From Nocardioides flavescens (GTDB taxonomy: Bacteria > Actinomycetota > Actinomycetes > Propionibacteriales > Nocardioidaceae), in the NCBI RefSeq assembly GCF_009823805.1, contig NZ_WUEK01000002.1, positions 1-64,000 of the forward strand: 64,000 bases of DNA. Reading direction: 5' to 3'. Positions 7,901 to 15,507 of this stretch are shown here, piece by piece. The position numbers were made by a program, and so were the translations under genes. The notes under the pieces are model-generated. The model did no database searches. It was not told the origin of the DNA and was given only the letters and a program-made list of their open reading frames with translations. Positions within the stretch are counted from its first letter, which is position 1; every line of letters begins with the position of its first letter.

Positions 7901-9570
7901 GCGAGCTGCGCGTCCGCCTCAGCCGGCTGCCGGCGGAGCGGGTCGCCGTCTCGCGCGACGACGGGTCCGAGCCGTTCGCGCTCGACCTGGCCGAGCTGGC
8001 GGCGTACGTCGCTGACCACGAGGGCGGGCCGGTCCGGCCCCGCTGGGTCTGGGACGACACGGCGCGCTGGCACGCGCTGCTCCTCGACGCCGGCGTGCGG
8101 GTGGCGCGCTGCCACGACCTGCGCCTGTGCCGACGGGTCCTGCGGCGGGCGCCGGCCGTGGACCAGACGCTCCTGGCGGGGGAGGACGCCGCGCGCTGGG
8201 ACCGGCTCGGCCCGGCGTCCGCCTCCGAACCGGCGCTCTTCGTCGCCGACGACCGCGCCGAGCACCTGGCCGCCGACGCCGAGGACGAGCGGCAGCAGCG
8301 CGCGGTCGCGGCATCGGCCGAGGCGGGCCGGCTCGCCCTGCTCCTGGCCGCGGAGTCGTCCGGGGCGCTGGTCGCCGCCGAGCTGCGGTGGGCCGGGATG
8401 CCGTGGCGCGTCGACGTCCACGAGCAGCTCCTGGCCGAGCGCCTCGGACCCCGGCCGCCGCGCGGGACGCGTCCGGCCCGGCTGGCCGCGCTCGCCGCCG
8501 AGGTGGGCGAGCTCCTCGCGGCGCCGGGGCTCAACCCCGACTCCCGCCCCGAGCTGATGGCGGCCCTGCGGCGTCAGGGGCTCGACGTGCCCGACGTGCG
8601 CGCGTGGACCCTGCGCCGGCTCGACCACCCGGTCGTCGAGCCCCTCATCGCCTACAAGCAGCTGGCGCACCTGCTCGCGACCAACGGGTGGGAGTGGCTC
8701 GACGCGTGGGTGCGCGACGGCCGGTTCCGGGCCGGCTACCAGCCCGGCGGCTCGAGCACGGGGCGGTGGGCCTCGGACGGCGGCGGCGCCCTGTCGCTGC
8801 CCGCCATGGTCCGCCCCGCCGCGGTCGCCGACGACGGGTGGCGACTCGTCGTGGCCGACGTGGCGCAGCTCGAGCCGCGCGTGCTGGCGGGGATGAGCGG
8901 CGACACCGCGCTGGCCCGCGCCGCCCGCGGCGGCGACCTCTACCAGGCCATGGCCGACACCGGCGCGGTCGAGACCCGCAGCGACGCCAAGCTCGGCCTC
9001 CTCGGTGCGATGTACGGCGCCACCAGCGGCGAGAGCGGGCGTCTCGTGGCCGACCTGACCCGGCGCTACCCGCGGGCGTTCGGCCTGGTGGAGGAGGCGG
9101 CCCGGGCCGGCGAGCGCGGGCAGCCCGTGCGCACGCTGCTCGGCCGCGGCTCGCCGCCGATCGGGGAGGAGTCGGGCGAGCTGTGGGCCGGCGACCTCGA
9201 CGCGCCACCTGCCGACGACGCCTCGCTGGCCCGCCAGGACCGGCTGCGGCGCGCCTACGGCCGCTTCACCCGCAACTTCGTGGTGCAGGGGACCGGGGCC
9301 GAGTGGGCCCTGTGCTGGATCGCCGACCTGCGCAACCGGCTCTGGGCGCTCCCCTCGACGCCGGGCGCCGCGCTGACCGAGCGCCCGCACCTCGTCGCCT
9401 TCCTCCACGACGAGGTCGTCGTGCACACCCCCGCGGCGCTGGCTGAGGACGTCGAGCGCGAGGTGCGCGCCGCCGCTGCGGCCGCCGGTCGCCTGCTCTT
9501 CGGCGACGCCCCGCTCGACTTCCCGCTCAGCGTGTCCGTCGTGACGTCGTACGCCGAGGCGAGCAAGTAG
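7897..9570 (+). CDS. DNA polymerase I-like family A polymerase without 5' nuclease domain
   Basis: A 557-residue actinobacterial family A polymerase paralogue, annotated in relatives as bifunctional 3'-5' exonuclease/DNA polymerase. Palm motifs are visible: motif A as VVADVAQLEPRVL (residues about 316-328), motif B as RSDAKLGLLGAMYG (about 360), and motif C as FLHDEVVVH (about 502). The 5'-3' nuclease domain of PolA is absent, and the first 200 residues show no DxE exonuclease motif, so proofreading is doubtful. In motif B the usual aromatic residue is leucine. The GTG start overlaps the mntP stop. It may act in repair or lesion tolerance; that is inference. Confidence 0.85.
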   Translation: MSELRVRLSRLPAERVAVSRDDGSEPFALDLAELAAYVADHEGGPVRPRWVWDDTARWHALLLDAGVRVARCHDLRLCRRVLRRAPAVDQTLLAGEDAARWDRLGPASASEPALFVADDRAEHLAADAEDERQQRAVAASAEAGRLALLLAAESSGALVAAELRWAGMPWRVDVHEQLLAERLGPRPPRGTRPARLAALAAEVGELLAAPGLNPDSRPELMAALRRQGLDVPDVRAWTLRRLDHPVVEPLIAYKQLAHLLATNGWEWLDAWVRDGRFRAGYQPGGSSTGRWASDGGGALSLPAMVRPAAVADDGWRLVVADVAQLEPRVLAGMSGDTALARAARGGDLYQAMADTGAVETRSDAKLGLLGAMYGATSGESGRLVADLTRRYPRAFGLVEEAARAGERGQPVRTLLGRGSPPIGEESGELWAGDLDAPPADDASLARQDRLRRAYGRFTRNFVVQGTGAEWALCWIADLRNRLWALPSTPGAALTERPHLVAFLHDEVVVHTPAALAEDVEREVRAAAAAAGRLLFGDAPLDFPLSVSVVTSYAEASK

Positions 9571-9587
9571 GGCGTTGCCCCCTCGTG

Positions 9588-9703
9588 GGCGGTGAGTGCT
9601 GAACCTGGCGCCCGGGGTGGAGGTGCGTCAGCAACCTTCCGGGGCCGCCGGGTGGTTGCCCGCGCACCGCCGCCCCCGGCGGCGAGGTTCACAGTTCACC
9701 GCC
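9588..9703. repeat. 116-base two-tier imperfect palindrome between convergent genes
   Basis: Outer arms GGCGGTGAGTGCTGAACCT and AGGTTCACAGTTCACCGCC pair with few mismatches. Inside them GGTGCGTCAGCAACC pairs with GGTTGCCCGCGCACC around a GC-rich centre. The element fills most of the gap between the polymerase-like gene and the convergent regulator gene. It could act as a bidirectional terminator, and its length also suggests a palindromic repeat. Confidence 0.65.
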
Positions 9704-9727
9704 ACCCGGACCGCGGCGCGCCCCGGC

Positions 9728-10042
9728 TCACTCGCCGAGCAGCGACTGCAGCACCTCGCGGTGCCGGCGGTACGCCGCGCGCCCGGCGCGGGTGAGCTTG
9801 AACGTCGTGGTGGCGCCGCGGCCGCGGCCGGTCTTCGTCGTGTCGACGTAGCCCGCCTGCTGCAGCGCGGTCATCTGCTTGGACAGGTCGGAGTCGCTGA
9901 CCTGCAGGTGCTCTCGCACGAAGGCGAAGTCGGCGTTGCCGGCCCGGCTGAGCAGTGCGACCGCCGCGAGCCGCTTGGGCGCGGTCAGGGCGGGGTCGAG
10001 CTCGGCCCAGCCGGGGGCCCGGGTGGTCGTCTCGTCGCTCAC
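9728..10042 (-). CDS. Winged-helix transcriptional regulator (MarR/PadR-like, DUF2087-type HTH_27 fold)
   Basis: A 104-residue DNA-binding protein made almost wholly of one winged helix: PKRLAAVALLSRAGNADFAF, then the recognition helix region SDSDLSKQMTALQQAGYVDTTK, then a wing with GRGATTTFKLTRAGRAAY. This architecture is common in small actinobacterial repressors. The GTG at 10042 was chosen because residues further upstream only shadow the neighbouring gene. It lies just after, and in the same direction as, a four-helix membrane protein gene (8 bases apart), a pairing in which the regulator usually represses its own operon. A candidate operator lies at the membrane-protein start. Confidence 0.82.
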   Translation of the reverse strand: MSDETTTRAPGWAELDPALTAPKRLAAVALLSRAGNADFAFVREHLQVSDSDLSKQMTALQQAGYVDTTKTGRGRGATTTFKLTRAGRAAYRRHREVLQSLLGE

Positions 10043-10049
10043 GCGCCGA

Positions 10050-10514
10050 TCACCCGAGTCGGGCCCGCACCCGCGCGGCACCGGCGGCGTAGGCGCGCTC
10101 GTACCACCACACGACAGCGGTGCCGACGACGAGCACGAGCGCCGCGGCGAGCCAGGCGTGACCGGTCATGGTGAGGGCGCCGGCGCCGACGACGATCACC
10201 AGGACAGCGGCCATGAACGCGAGCATCGCGGGGCGCATCTCCCGGGGCACCGCGCCGGTCGGCATCGTGCCGCGGTAGTGGCGGTACCAGCGGATGAAGG
10301 CGACCTCGACGAGGGCCAGGGCGACCACGACGACGGCACCGACCGGGCCGTCGAGCAGGCCCAGCGCCAGGACCATCGCGGCGCCCCAGGCGCCGACGGC
10401 CGGTGGGTACCACCCCGGCGTCGGCGGGAAGTCGACCCACGGCGCCGCCTCGGCGCGGTCGGCCTCGCGGAGCAGCTCTCGGGCATCGCGATCGGTTTCC
10501 ATGACGGAAACCAT
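10050..10514 (-). CDS. Membrane protein of unknown function, co-transcribed with a winged-helix regulator
   Basis: A 154-residue protein with a charged, proline-rich N-terminal 40 residues followed by four hydrophobic segments (AAMVLALGLLDGP..., VVVVALALVEVAFI, MLAFMAAVLVIVVGAGAL, AAALVLVVGTAVVWWY). The ATG at 10514 has GGAAAG seven bases upstream; a second ATG at 10502 is possible. I do not recognise a family function. The pairing of a small integral membrane protein with an adjacent winged-helix repressor is frequent in actinobacteria. It is divergent from the secreted-protein gene at 10566. Confidence 0.75.
   Translation of the reverse strand: MVSVMETDRDARELLREADRAEAAPWVDFPPTPGWYPPAVGAWGAAMVLALGLLDGPVGAVVVVALALVEVAFIRWYRHYRGTMPTGAVPREMRPAMLAFMAAVLVIVVGAGALTMTGHAWLAAALVLVVGTAVVWWYERAYAAGAARVRARLG
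10494..10512. promoter_or_regulatory. Inverted repeat over the membrane-protein start, candidate operator
   Basis: GGTTTCC and GGAAACC form a perfect 7-base dyad separated by five bases, lying exactly across the alternative start codons of the leftward membrane-protein gene and about 55 bases from the divergent secreted-protein start. Its position would let a bound repressor block that gene. The adjacent winged-helix protein is the natural candidate. Confidence 0.5.
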
Positions 10515-10565
10515 ACCTATCGCTTTCCGGAGTGGCAAGCACTCTCGAGCCCTACGATCGCGCAC

Positions 10566-11213
10566 GTGCGCCTCGTTGCCCCCGTCCTCGTCCTGTCCCT
10601 GCTGGCGTTGGCGGCGCCGGCCCACGCCGACACCTGGTCCTCGCGCGACCGCCGCGCCGACGTGATCGGCTACGACACGTCCCCACCCGCCGCGGAGGGC
10701 GACTGCGGGCCACCGCCGCGCCGGGTCCGTAGTGACGCCCGTCGTGATCTGCTGCGGCTCTCGGTCGACCACACGTCCGCGGACATCGTCGTCACGTTGT
10801 CGATGCGTGCGGTCTCCCGTCGCGATCGCGACACGAGCTACGAGGTCTACCTCCGCACTCCGGGTGGTGTCTACAGCGTCAGCGTGGTCCCTGGTCTGGG
10901 CAAGGACCCCGGCCTGTTCGAGGTCCCGACGCTCCCGCAGTCGGATCCTGGAGACGACTGCGAGGGCATCGGGCTCCTCCTCCTCGACACCGGCTGCGAC
11001 GGTCTGGCTCGCGAACGCGACCCCGTCGCCGACACGGTCACCTACACAATCCCGCGCGACTGCCTCGACCGGCCGGCGTGGGTGCGGGTGGGAGCGCAGG
11101 TCTACGGCTTCCTGTCCGGCGAGGACGAGGGTCGCTCGGACCGGTGGGGCCGACAGGGCACTGCGGACGTGGGCTTCCCTCCGCCGTTAGGCCCGCGGGT
11201 GCACCCGTCCTGA
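10566..11213 (+). CDS. Secreted protein of unknown function
   Basis: A 215-residue exported protein. The first 22 residues form a short signal peptide, with LVAPVLVLSLLALAAPAHA followed by DTW, a good signal peptidase I site after AHA. The mature part is acidic and soluble with several cysteines (CGPPP, DDCEG, DTGCDG, PRDCLD), suggesting disulfides, and alternating hydrophobic stretches suggest a beta-rich domain. I do not recognise the family. The GTG at 10566 is the only start that gives a proper signal peptide. It precedes rnpB with a gap of about 40 bases and is divergent from the membrane-protein/regulator pair. Confidence 0.75.
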   Translation: MRLVAPVLVLSLLALAAPAHADTWSSRDRRADVIGYDTSPPAAEGDCGPPPRRVRSDARRDLLRLSVDHTSADIVVTLSMRAVSRRDRDTSYEVYLRTPGGVYSVSVVPGLGKDPGLFEVPTLPQSDPGDDCEGIGLLLLDTGCDGLARERDPVADTVTYTIPRDCLDRPAWVRVGAQVYGFLSGEDEGRSDRWGRQGTADVGFPPPLGPRVHPS

Positions 11214-11251
11214 CGACGTACGCCATCAGGCGCGTGCCCTAGGCTGGCCCC

Positions 11252-11680
11252 GCGGATGGGCTGACCGGGCGACCGCGTCGCAGCACTCGGGAGACCGGGT
11301 GCGGCGCCGAGGAAAGTCCGGGCTCCACAGGGCACGGTGGTGGGCAACACCCACCCGGGGTGACCCGCGGGACAGTGCCACAGAGAACAGACCGCCTCCC
11401 GTCCCGACTCGTCGGGGCGGGCGGTCAGGGTGAAACGGTGGTGCAAGAGACCACCAGCGGCCCGGGTGACCGGGTCGGCTCGGCAAACCCCACCAGGAGC
11501 AAGGTCAAGAAGTCCGGAGCCTTCGGGCCCCGGATGCGCGTGCGTCCGAGGGCGGCCCGCCCGAGCACGCGGGTAGACCGCTGGAGGGTGTCGGCAACGG
11601 CACCCGTAGATGGATGGTCGCCCCCCGGCGACCGTGAGGGGACCGGGGACAGAACCCGGCTTACAGGTCAGCCCGTCCGC
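11252..11680 (+). ncRNA. rnpB: RNase P RNA, bacterial class A
   Basis: The catalytic RNA that removes tRNA 5' leaders. The ends pair to form helix P1 (GCGGATGGGCTGACC with GGTCAGCCCGTCCGC, one wobble), which sets the boundaries. The conserved core is present: GAGGAAAGTCCGGGCTCCAC near 11308, the ACAGTGCCACAGAGAACAGACC block, GGTGAAACGGTGGTGCAAGAG, and near the 3' end ACAGAACCCGGCTTACAGG. The length of about 429 bases fits high-GC Gram-positive class A RNAs. Confidence 0.97.
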
Positions 11681-11687
11681 ACCACCC

Positions 11688-11731
11688 GGCCGATCCCCGG
11701 CCGATCCCCGGCCGATCCCAGGCCGATCCCT
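11688..11731 (+). repeat. Four tandem copies of an 11-base unit after rnpB
   Basis: The unit GGCCGATCCCN is repeated four times head to tail starting seven bases after the RNase P RNA. The copies differ only at the last base (C, C, A, T). It may reflect slippage in the rnpB trailer; no coding role is seen. Confidence 0.85.
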
Positions 11732-11794
11732 GCCGCCGCGAAGATCACTCCGCCCTCGCCGCATGGACGCCGTCGGCGGGGACACAGGTGCGCC

Positions 11795-12712
<918 letters not shown>

Positions 12713-12718
12713 GGCAGC

Positions 12719-13213
12719 TCAGGCCCCGCCCGCGTGCGACGCCGCCGTCAGCCGCTGCAGGAACGACGTCACGGTGCGCAGCTCGTCGGGCGGGGTCGAG
12801 GCCAGCAGGGTCGCGATGTCGGTGCCGACGGCACTGAGGAACTCCCGGGTCCGCTCGCGGGCGGCGGGGGTCGGGCGCAGGGTGACCCGCCGTCGGTCGC
12901 TGCTCTCGCGCGTGCGCTCCACGTGGCCGGCGGCCTCGAGCCGGTTGACCAGTGCGGTCGTCGCGCCGCTGGTGAAGCCGTGCAGGCGCGCGAGCTCGGT
13001 GGGGGAGAGCGGCGACCCGGCCTCCGCGGCCCAGACGACCTGACCCAGCGCGGCGACGTCGGTGACGGGCAGGTCCATCCACGCCGCCTGACGGCGTACG
13101 AGCTCGTCGTGGGCCTGGACCCAGTCGCGCAGCGCGTGCATGACGGCGACCTGGTCGGGCGACCACGGGGTCTCGAGCGGGTCGAGGACGGGAGCGGGGT
13201 GGGTCTCGGTCAC
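12719..13213 (-). CDS. MarR-family transcriptional regulator
   Basis: A 164-residue MarR-type winged-helix protein. The DNA-binding region includes LSPTELARLHGFTSGATTALVNRLEAAGHVERTRESSDRR split across residues about 68-108, with the wing DRRRVTLRPT. The GTG start faces the monooxygenase gene across a 66-base divergent region that holds a repeated TTCACTG motif. MarR repressors commonly control an adjacent divergent oxidoreductase and respond to a small phenolic or aromatic ligand, so control of the FAD monooxygenase next door is likely. Confidence 0.9.
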   Translation of the reverse strand: MTETHPAPVLDPLETPWSPDQVAVMHALRDWVQAHDELVRRQAAWMDLPVTDVAALGQVVWAAEAGSPLSPTELARLHGFTSGATTALVNRLEAAGHVERTRESSDRRRVTLRPTPAARERTREFLSAVGTDIATLLASTPPDELRTVTSFLQRLTAASHAGGA

Positions 13214-13223
13214 GGGTGGGTAC

Positions 13224-13252
13224 CTTCACTGTGAAGCAACTTCACTGTTGAG
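13224..13252. promoter_or_regulatory. Candidate MarR operator in the divergent promoter region
   Basis: CTTCACTGTGAAG is a hyphenated palindrome (CTTCAC-T-GTGAAG) at 13224-13236. It is followed 16 bases later by a near copy, CTTCACTGTTGAG, at 13241-13252. Both lie between the divergent MarR and monooxygenase genes and close to the MarR start, as expected for an autoregulated MarR operator with two half or full sites. Confidence 0.6.
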
Positions 13253-13279
13253 CCACCACCCTAGAGGAAGCAGGACCCG

Positions 13280-14554
13280 ATGACCCGACCCCACGCCCTC
13301 GTCTCCGGCGCGAGCGTCGCAGGCCTGTCCACCGCCTTCTGGCTCGAGCGCGCGGGGTGGTCGGTGACCGTGCTCGAGCGCGCGCCGGCGTTCCGCGACG
13401 GCGGTCAGAACGTCGACGTGCGCGGCGTCGCCCGCGAGGTGGTGGACCGGATGGGTCTGCTCGAGGCGATCCGTGAGCGCAACACGACCGAGACCGGCAC
13501 CGTCATCGTCGACGACGAGGGCGGCGAGGTCGCCGAGCTTCCGTCCGAGGGCCCCGACGGGCCCACCGCCGAGCTCGAGATCCTGCGCGGCGACCTGGCG
13601 CGGGTGGTGCTGGACGCGCTGCCCGACACCGTCGAGGTGAGGTACGACGCCACGATCGCCTCGGTCGACTCGGGCACCCGGCCCGGTGACGGCGGGGTCG
13701 GCGTGACCCTGGCCTCGGGGGAGACCCTCATTGCCGACCTGCTCGTGGTGGCCGAGGGCGTGCGGTCCACGACCCGCGACCTCGTCTTCGGCGACGAGGT
13801 CGAGCTGCGCGAGCTGGGCATCACCATGGCCTTCGGCACCATCGCCCGCACGCCGGACGACGACCACCGGTGGCGCTGGTGCACCACGACCGAGGGCCGC
13901 CAGGTCCACCTGCGCCCCGACCCCTACGGCACCACCCGCGCGATCCTGTCCTTCCTCGACGGACCCGACGAGCGCGCCGGGCGTGGTGGTCGTCGGGTCG
14001 TCGAGCTCGGCCGCGACGAGCAGCTGGCCCTGCTGCGGGAGCGCTACGACGGGGTCGGCTGGGAAGCGCCCCGCGTGCTCGAGGGCTTCGCGACCTCCGA
14101 CGACGTCTACGTCGACGACCTCGCCCAGACCCGGATGACGACCTGGTCGCGCGGGCGGGTCGTGCTGGCCGGGGACGCCGCGTGGTGCGTCACGCCGATG
14201 GGCGGCGGCGGGTCGTCGCTCGCGCTCACCGGCGGCTACGTCCTCGCCTCGTGCCTCGCGACCGACACCAGCGCTCCCAGCGCGCCCGGTGACCCCGGCG
14301 CCGCGCTGGCGGCGTACGACGCGTGGATGCGCCCGCTGGTCGACGACGTGCAGGACTTCCCCCAGGCGGTGCTCAAGCTGGCCTACCCGCGCACCCGGGC
14401 CGCCGTGGTCGCGAGCCGGGTGGTCACGAAGGCGATGACCACCTGGCCGCTGTCGCGGCTCACCGCCAAGGTCAGCCAGGTCGCGGACACCGACCGGGAG
14501 CTGCCTGCGGAGCCCACCCCCGGCGGTGCCGAGCGCGACGCCGTCTCGCGCTAG
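13280..14554 (+). CDS. FAD-dependent aromatic-ring monooxygenase (PHBH-type)
   Basis: A 424-residue flavoprotein monooxygenase. The N-terminal Rossmann motif is present with a substituted first glycine (VSGASVAGLSTAFWLERAG), followed by the acidic end of strand 2 (VTVLERAP). The second FAD motif GRVVLAGDAAWCVTPMGGGGSSLAL appears near residue 295, with the GD pair that binds the ribityl chain. Family members hydroxylate phenolics, tetracyclines or quinones. The ATG at 13280 has GAGGAAG upstream. Its divergent MarR neighbour suggests a substrate-inducible detoxification function; the substrate is unknown. Confidence 0.88.
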   Translation: MTRPHALVSGASVAGLSTAFWLERAGWSVTVLERAPAFRDGGQNVDVRGVAREVVDRMGLLEAIRERNTTETGTVIVDDEGGEVAELPSEGPDGPTAELEILRGDLARVVLDALPDTVEVRYDATIASVDSGTRPGDGGVGVTLASGETLIADLLVVAEGVRSTTRDLVFGDEVELRELGITMAFGTIARTPDDDHRWRWCTTTEGRQVHLRPDPYGTTRAILSFLDGPDERAGRGGRRVVELGRDEQLALLRERYDGVGWEAPRVLEGFATSDDVYVDDLAQTRMTTWSRGRVVLAGDAAWCVTPMGGGGSSLALTGGYVLASCLATDTSAPSAPGDPGAALAAYDAWMRPLVDDVQDFPQAVLKLAYPRTRAAVVASRVVTKAMTTWPLSRLTAKVSQVADTDRELPAEPTPGGAERDAVSR

Positions 14555-14593
14555 CGTGCGGGGGTCCGCCCGCCGACCCTCAGGGAGCCCCGC

Positions 14594-14980
14594 GTGACGA
14601 CCACGCCCGCCCGTCGGATGCGCTCGCACGCCGTGACGCTCGGCGTCACCGCGCTGATGGCCGCGGGGCTCACCGGCTGCGCGACGTCGGCCGACTACGC
14701 CGCCGTCTGCGTCGACCCCGCCACCGAGCAGCGGGTCGACGACGACCAGTGCGACGACGACCGAGAGTACGACGGCACCTCGTCGGGCTTCTTCTGGTAC
14801 TACCTCGCCGCGAGCCGCGCCATCCCCTCGGTCGGGTCGCCGGTCTCGGGCGGGACGTTCCGCAGCTCGGGCCTGTCCGGCACCGTCCAGCGCGGGGGCC
14901 TGCCCCGCGAGGGCGGCACCACCGTGAAGTCCGCGACCTCCAAGGGCGGCTTCGGCGGCTCGGGCCGCAGCTCGTCCTGA
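14594..14980 (+). CDS. Small lipoprotein of a DUF350 / GspS-like cluster (YgiB/YjfM-like in position)
   Basis: A 128-residue predicted lipoprotein. The lipobox is LTGC (cysteine near residue 29) after a twin-basic N-terminus and a hydrophobic core. The mature protein contains AAVCVDPATEQRVDDDQCDDD, a FFWYYLAASRAIPSVGSPVSG stretch in two parts, and a Gly/Ser-rich tail ending GGFGGSGRSSS. These features resemble the DUF1190 proteins YgiB and YjfM, which sit beside glutathionylspermidine-synthase-like genes in enterobacteria, and the same order occurs here. The GTG at 14594 follows AGGGAG. Assignment rests mainly on neighbourhood and composition. Confidence 0.72.
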   Translation: MTTTPARRMRSHAVTLGVTALMAAGLTGCATSADYAAVCVDPATEQRVDDDQCDDDREYDGTSSGFFWYYLAASRAIPSVGSPVSGGTFRSSGLSGTVQRGGLPREGGTTVKSATSKGGFGGSGRSSS

Positions 14981-14990
14981 CCCGCACAGA

Positions 14991-15035
14991 CCCGACCCAG
15001 CCCGACCCAGCCCGACCCACCCCAGCCCGACCCAG
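14991..15035 (+). repeat. Short tandem repeat between the lipoprotein and DUF350 genes
   Basis: The 10-base unit CCCGACCCAG occurs four times (one copy ends in C), with a five-base partial unit before the last copy. It ends at the AGGAG ribosome-binding site of the DUF350 gene, so copy-number change would alter the intercistronic distance only. Confidence 0.8.
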
Positions 15036-15048
15036 GAGAACCAGCGCC

Positions 15049-15507
15049 GTGACCGACCTCCTCGACGCCCTCGTCCACGCCGTCGTCTACGCCGTCGTGG
15101 CCGGGGTCCTGCTCCTCGTCTCCTACTACGTGCTGGACCTCGTCACGCCCGGCCACCTCGGCAGCCACCTCCTCGGCGTGGACGAGCGCGGCCAGGAGTC
15201 GGTGCACGCCCAGTCGCGCTCCGCGGCGGTCGTGACCAGCGCCTGGCTGGTCTCCAACGCCCTCGTGCTGTTCACCGCGATCTGGACCAACGGCGCGACC
15301 ACCTTCGGCTGGGCGCTCGGGTGGACGGTGGCCTTCGGCGTCCTGGGCATCGCGCTCAACGCCGTCATGCTCTTCGCGATCGACGCGATCACCCCCGGCG
15401 ACCTGCGGCGCATCGTCACCGAGCCCGGTCCCGTCCGCCCGCTGGCCCACGTCGCGGCGGCGACCTCGCTGTCGGTCGCGGCGATCGTCTGCGCCAGCAT
15501 CGCCTGA
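15049..15507 (+). CDS. DUF350-domain membrane protein (YjfL-like)
   Basis: A 152-residue inner-membrane protein with two DUF350-type halves: AVVYAVVAGVLLLVSYYVL and VVTSAWLVSNALVLFTAIW in the first, LGWTVAFGVLGIALNAVMLF and LAHVAAATSLSVAAIVCAS in the second, giving four or more membrane segments. AGGAG lies nine bases before the GTG at 15049. The stop overlaps the ATG of the ATP-grasp gene (TGATG), so the two are translationally coupled. DUF350 proteins co-occur with the YgiC/YjfC amidoligases and envelope-stress genes; no biochemical activity is known to me. Confidence 0.85.
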   Translation: MTDLLDALVHAVVYAVVAGVLLLVSYYVLDLVTPGHLGSHLLGVDERGQESVHAQSRSAAVVTSAWLVSNALVLFTAIWTNGATTFGWALGWTVAFGVLGIALNAVMLFAIDAITPGDLRRIVTEPGPVRPLAHVAAATSLSVAAIVCASIA

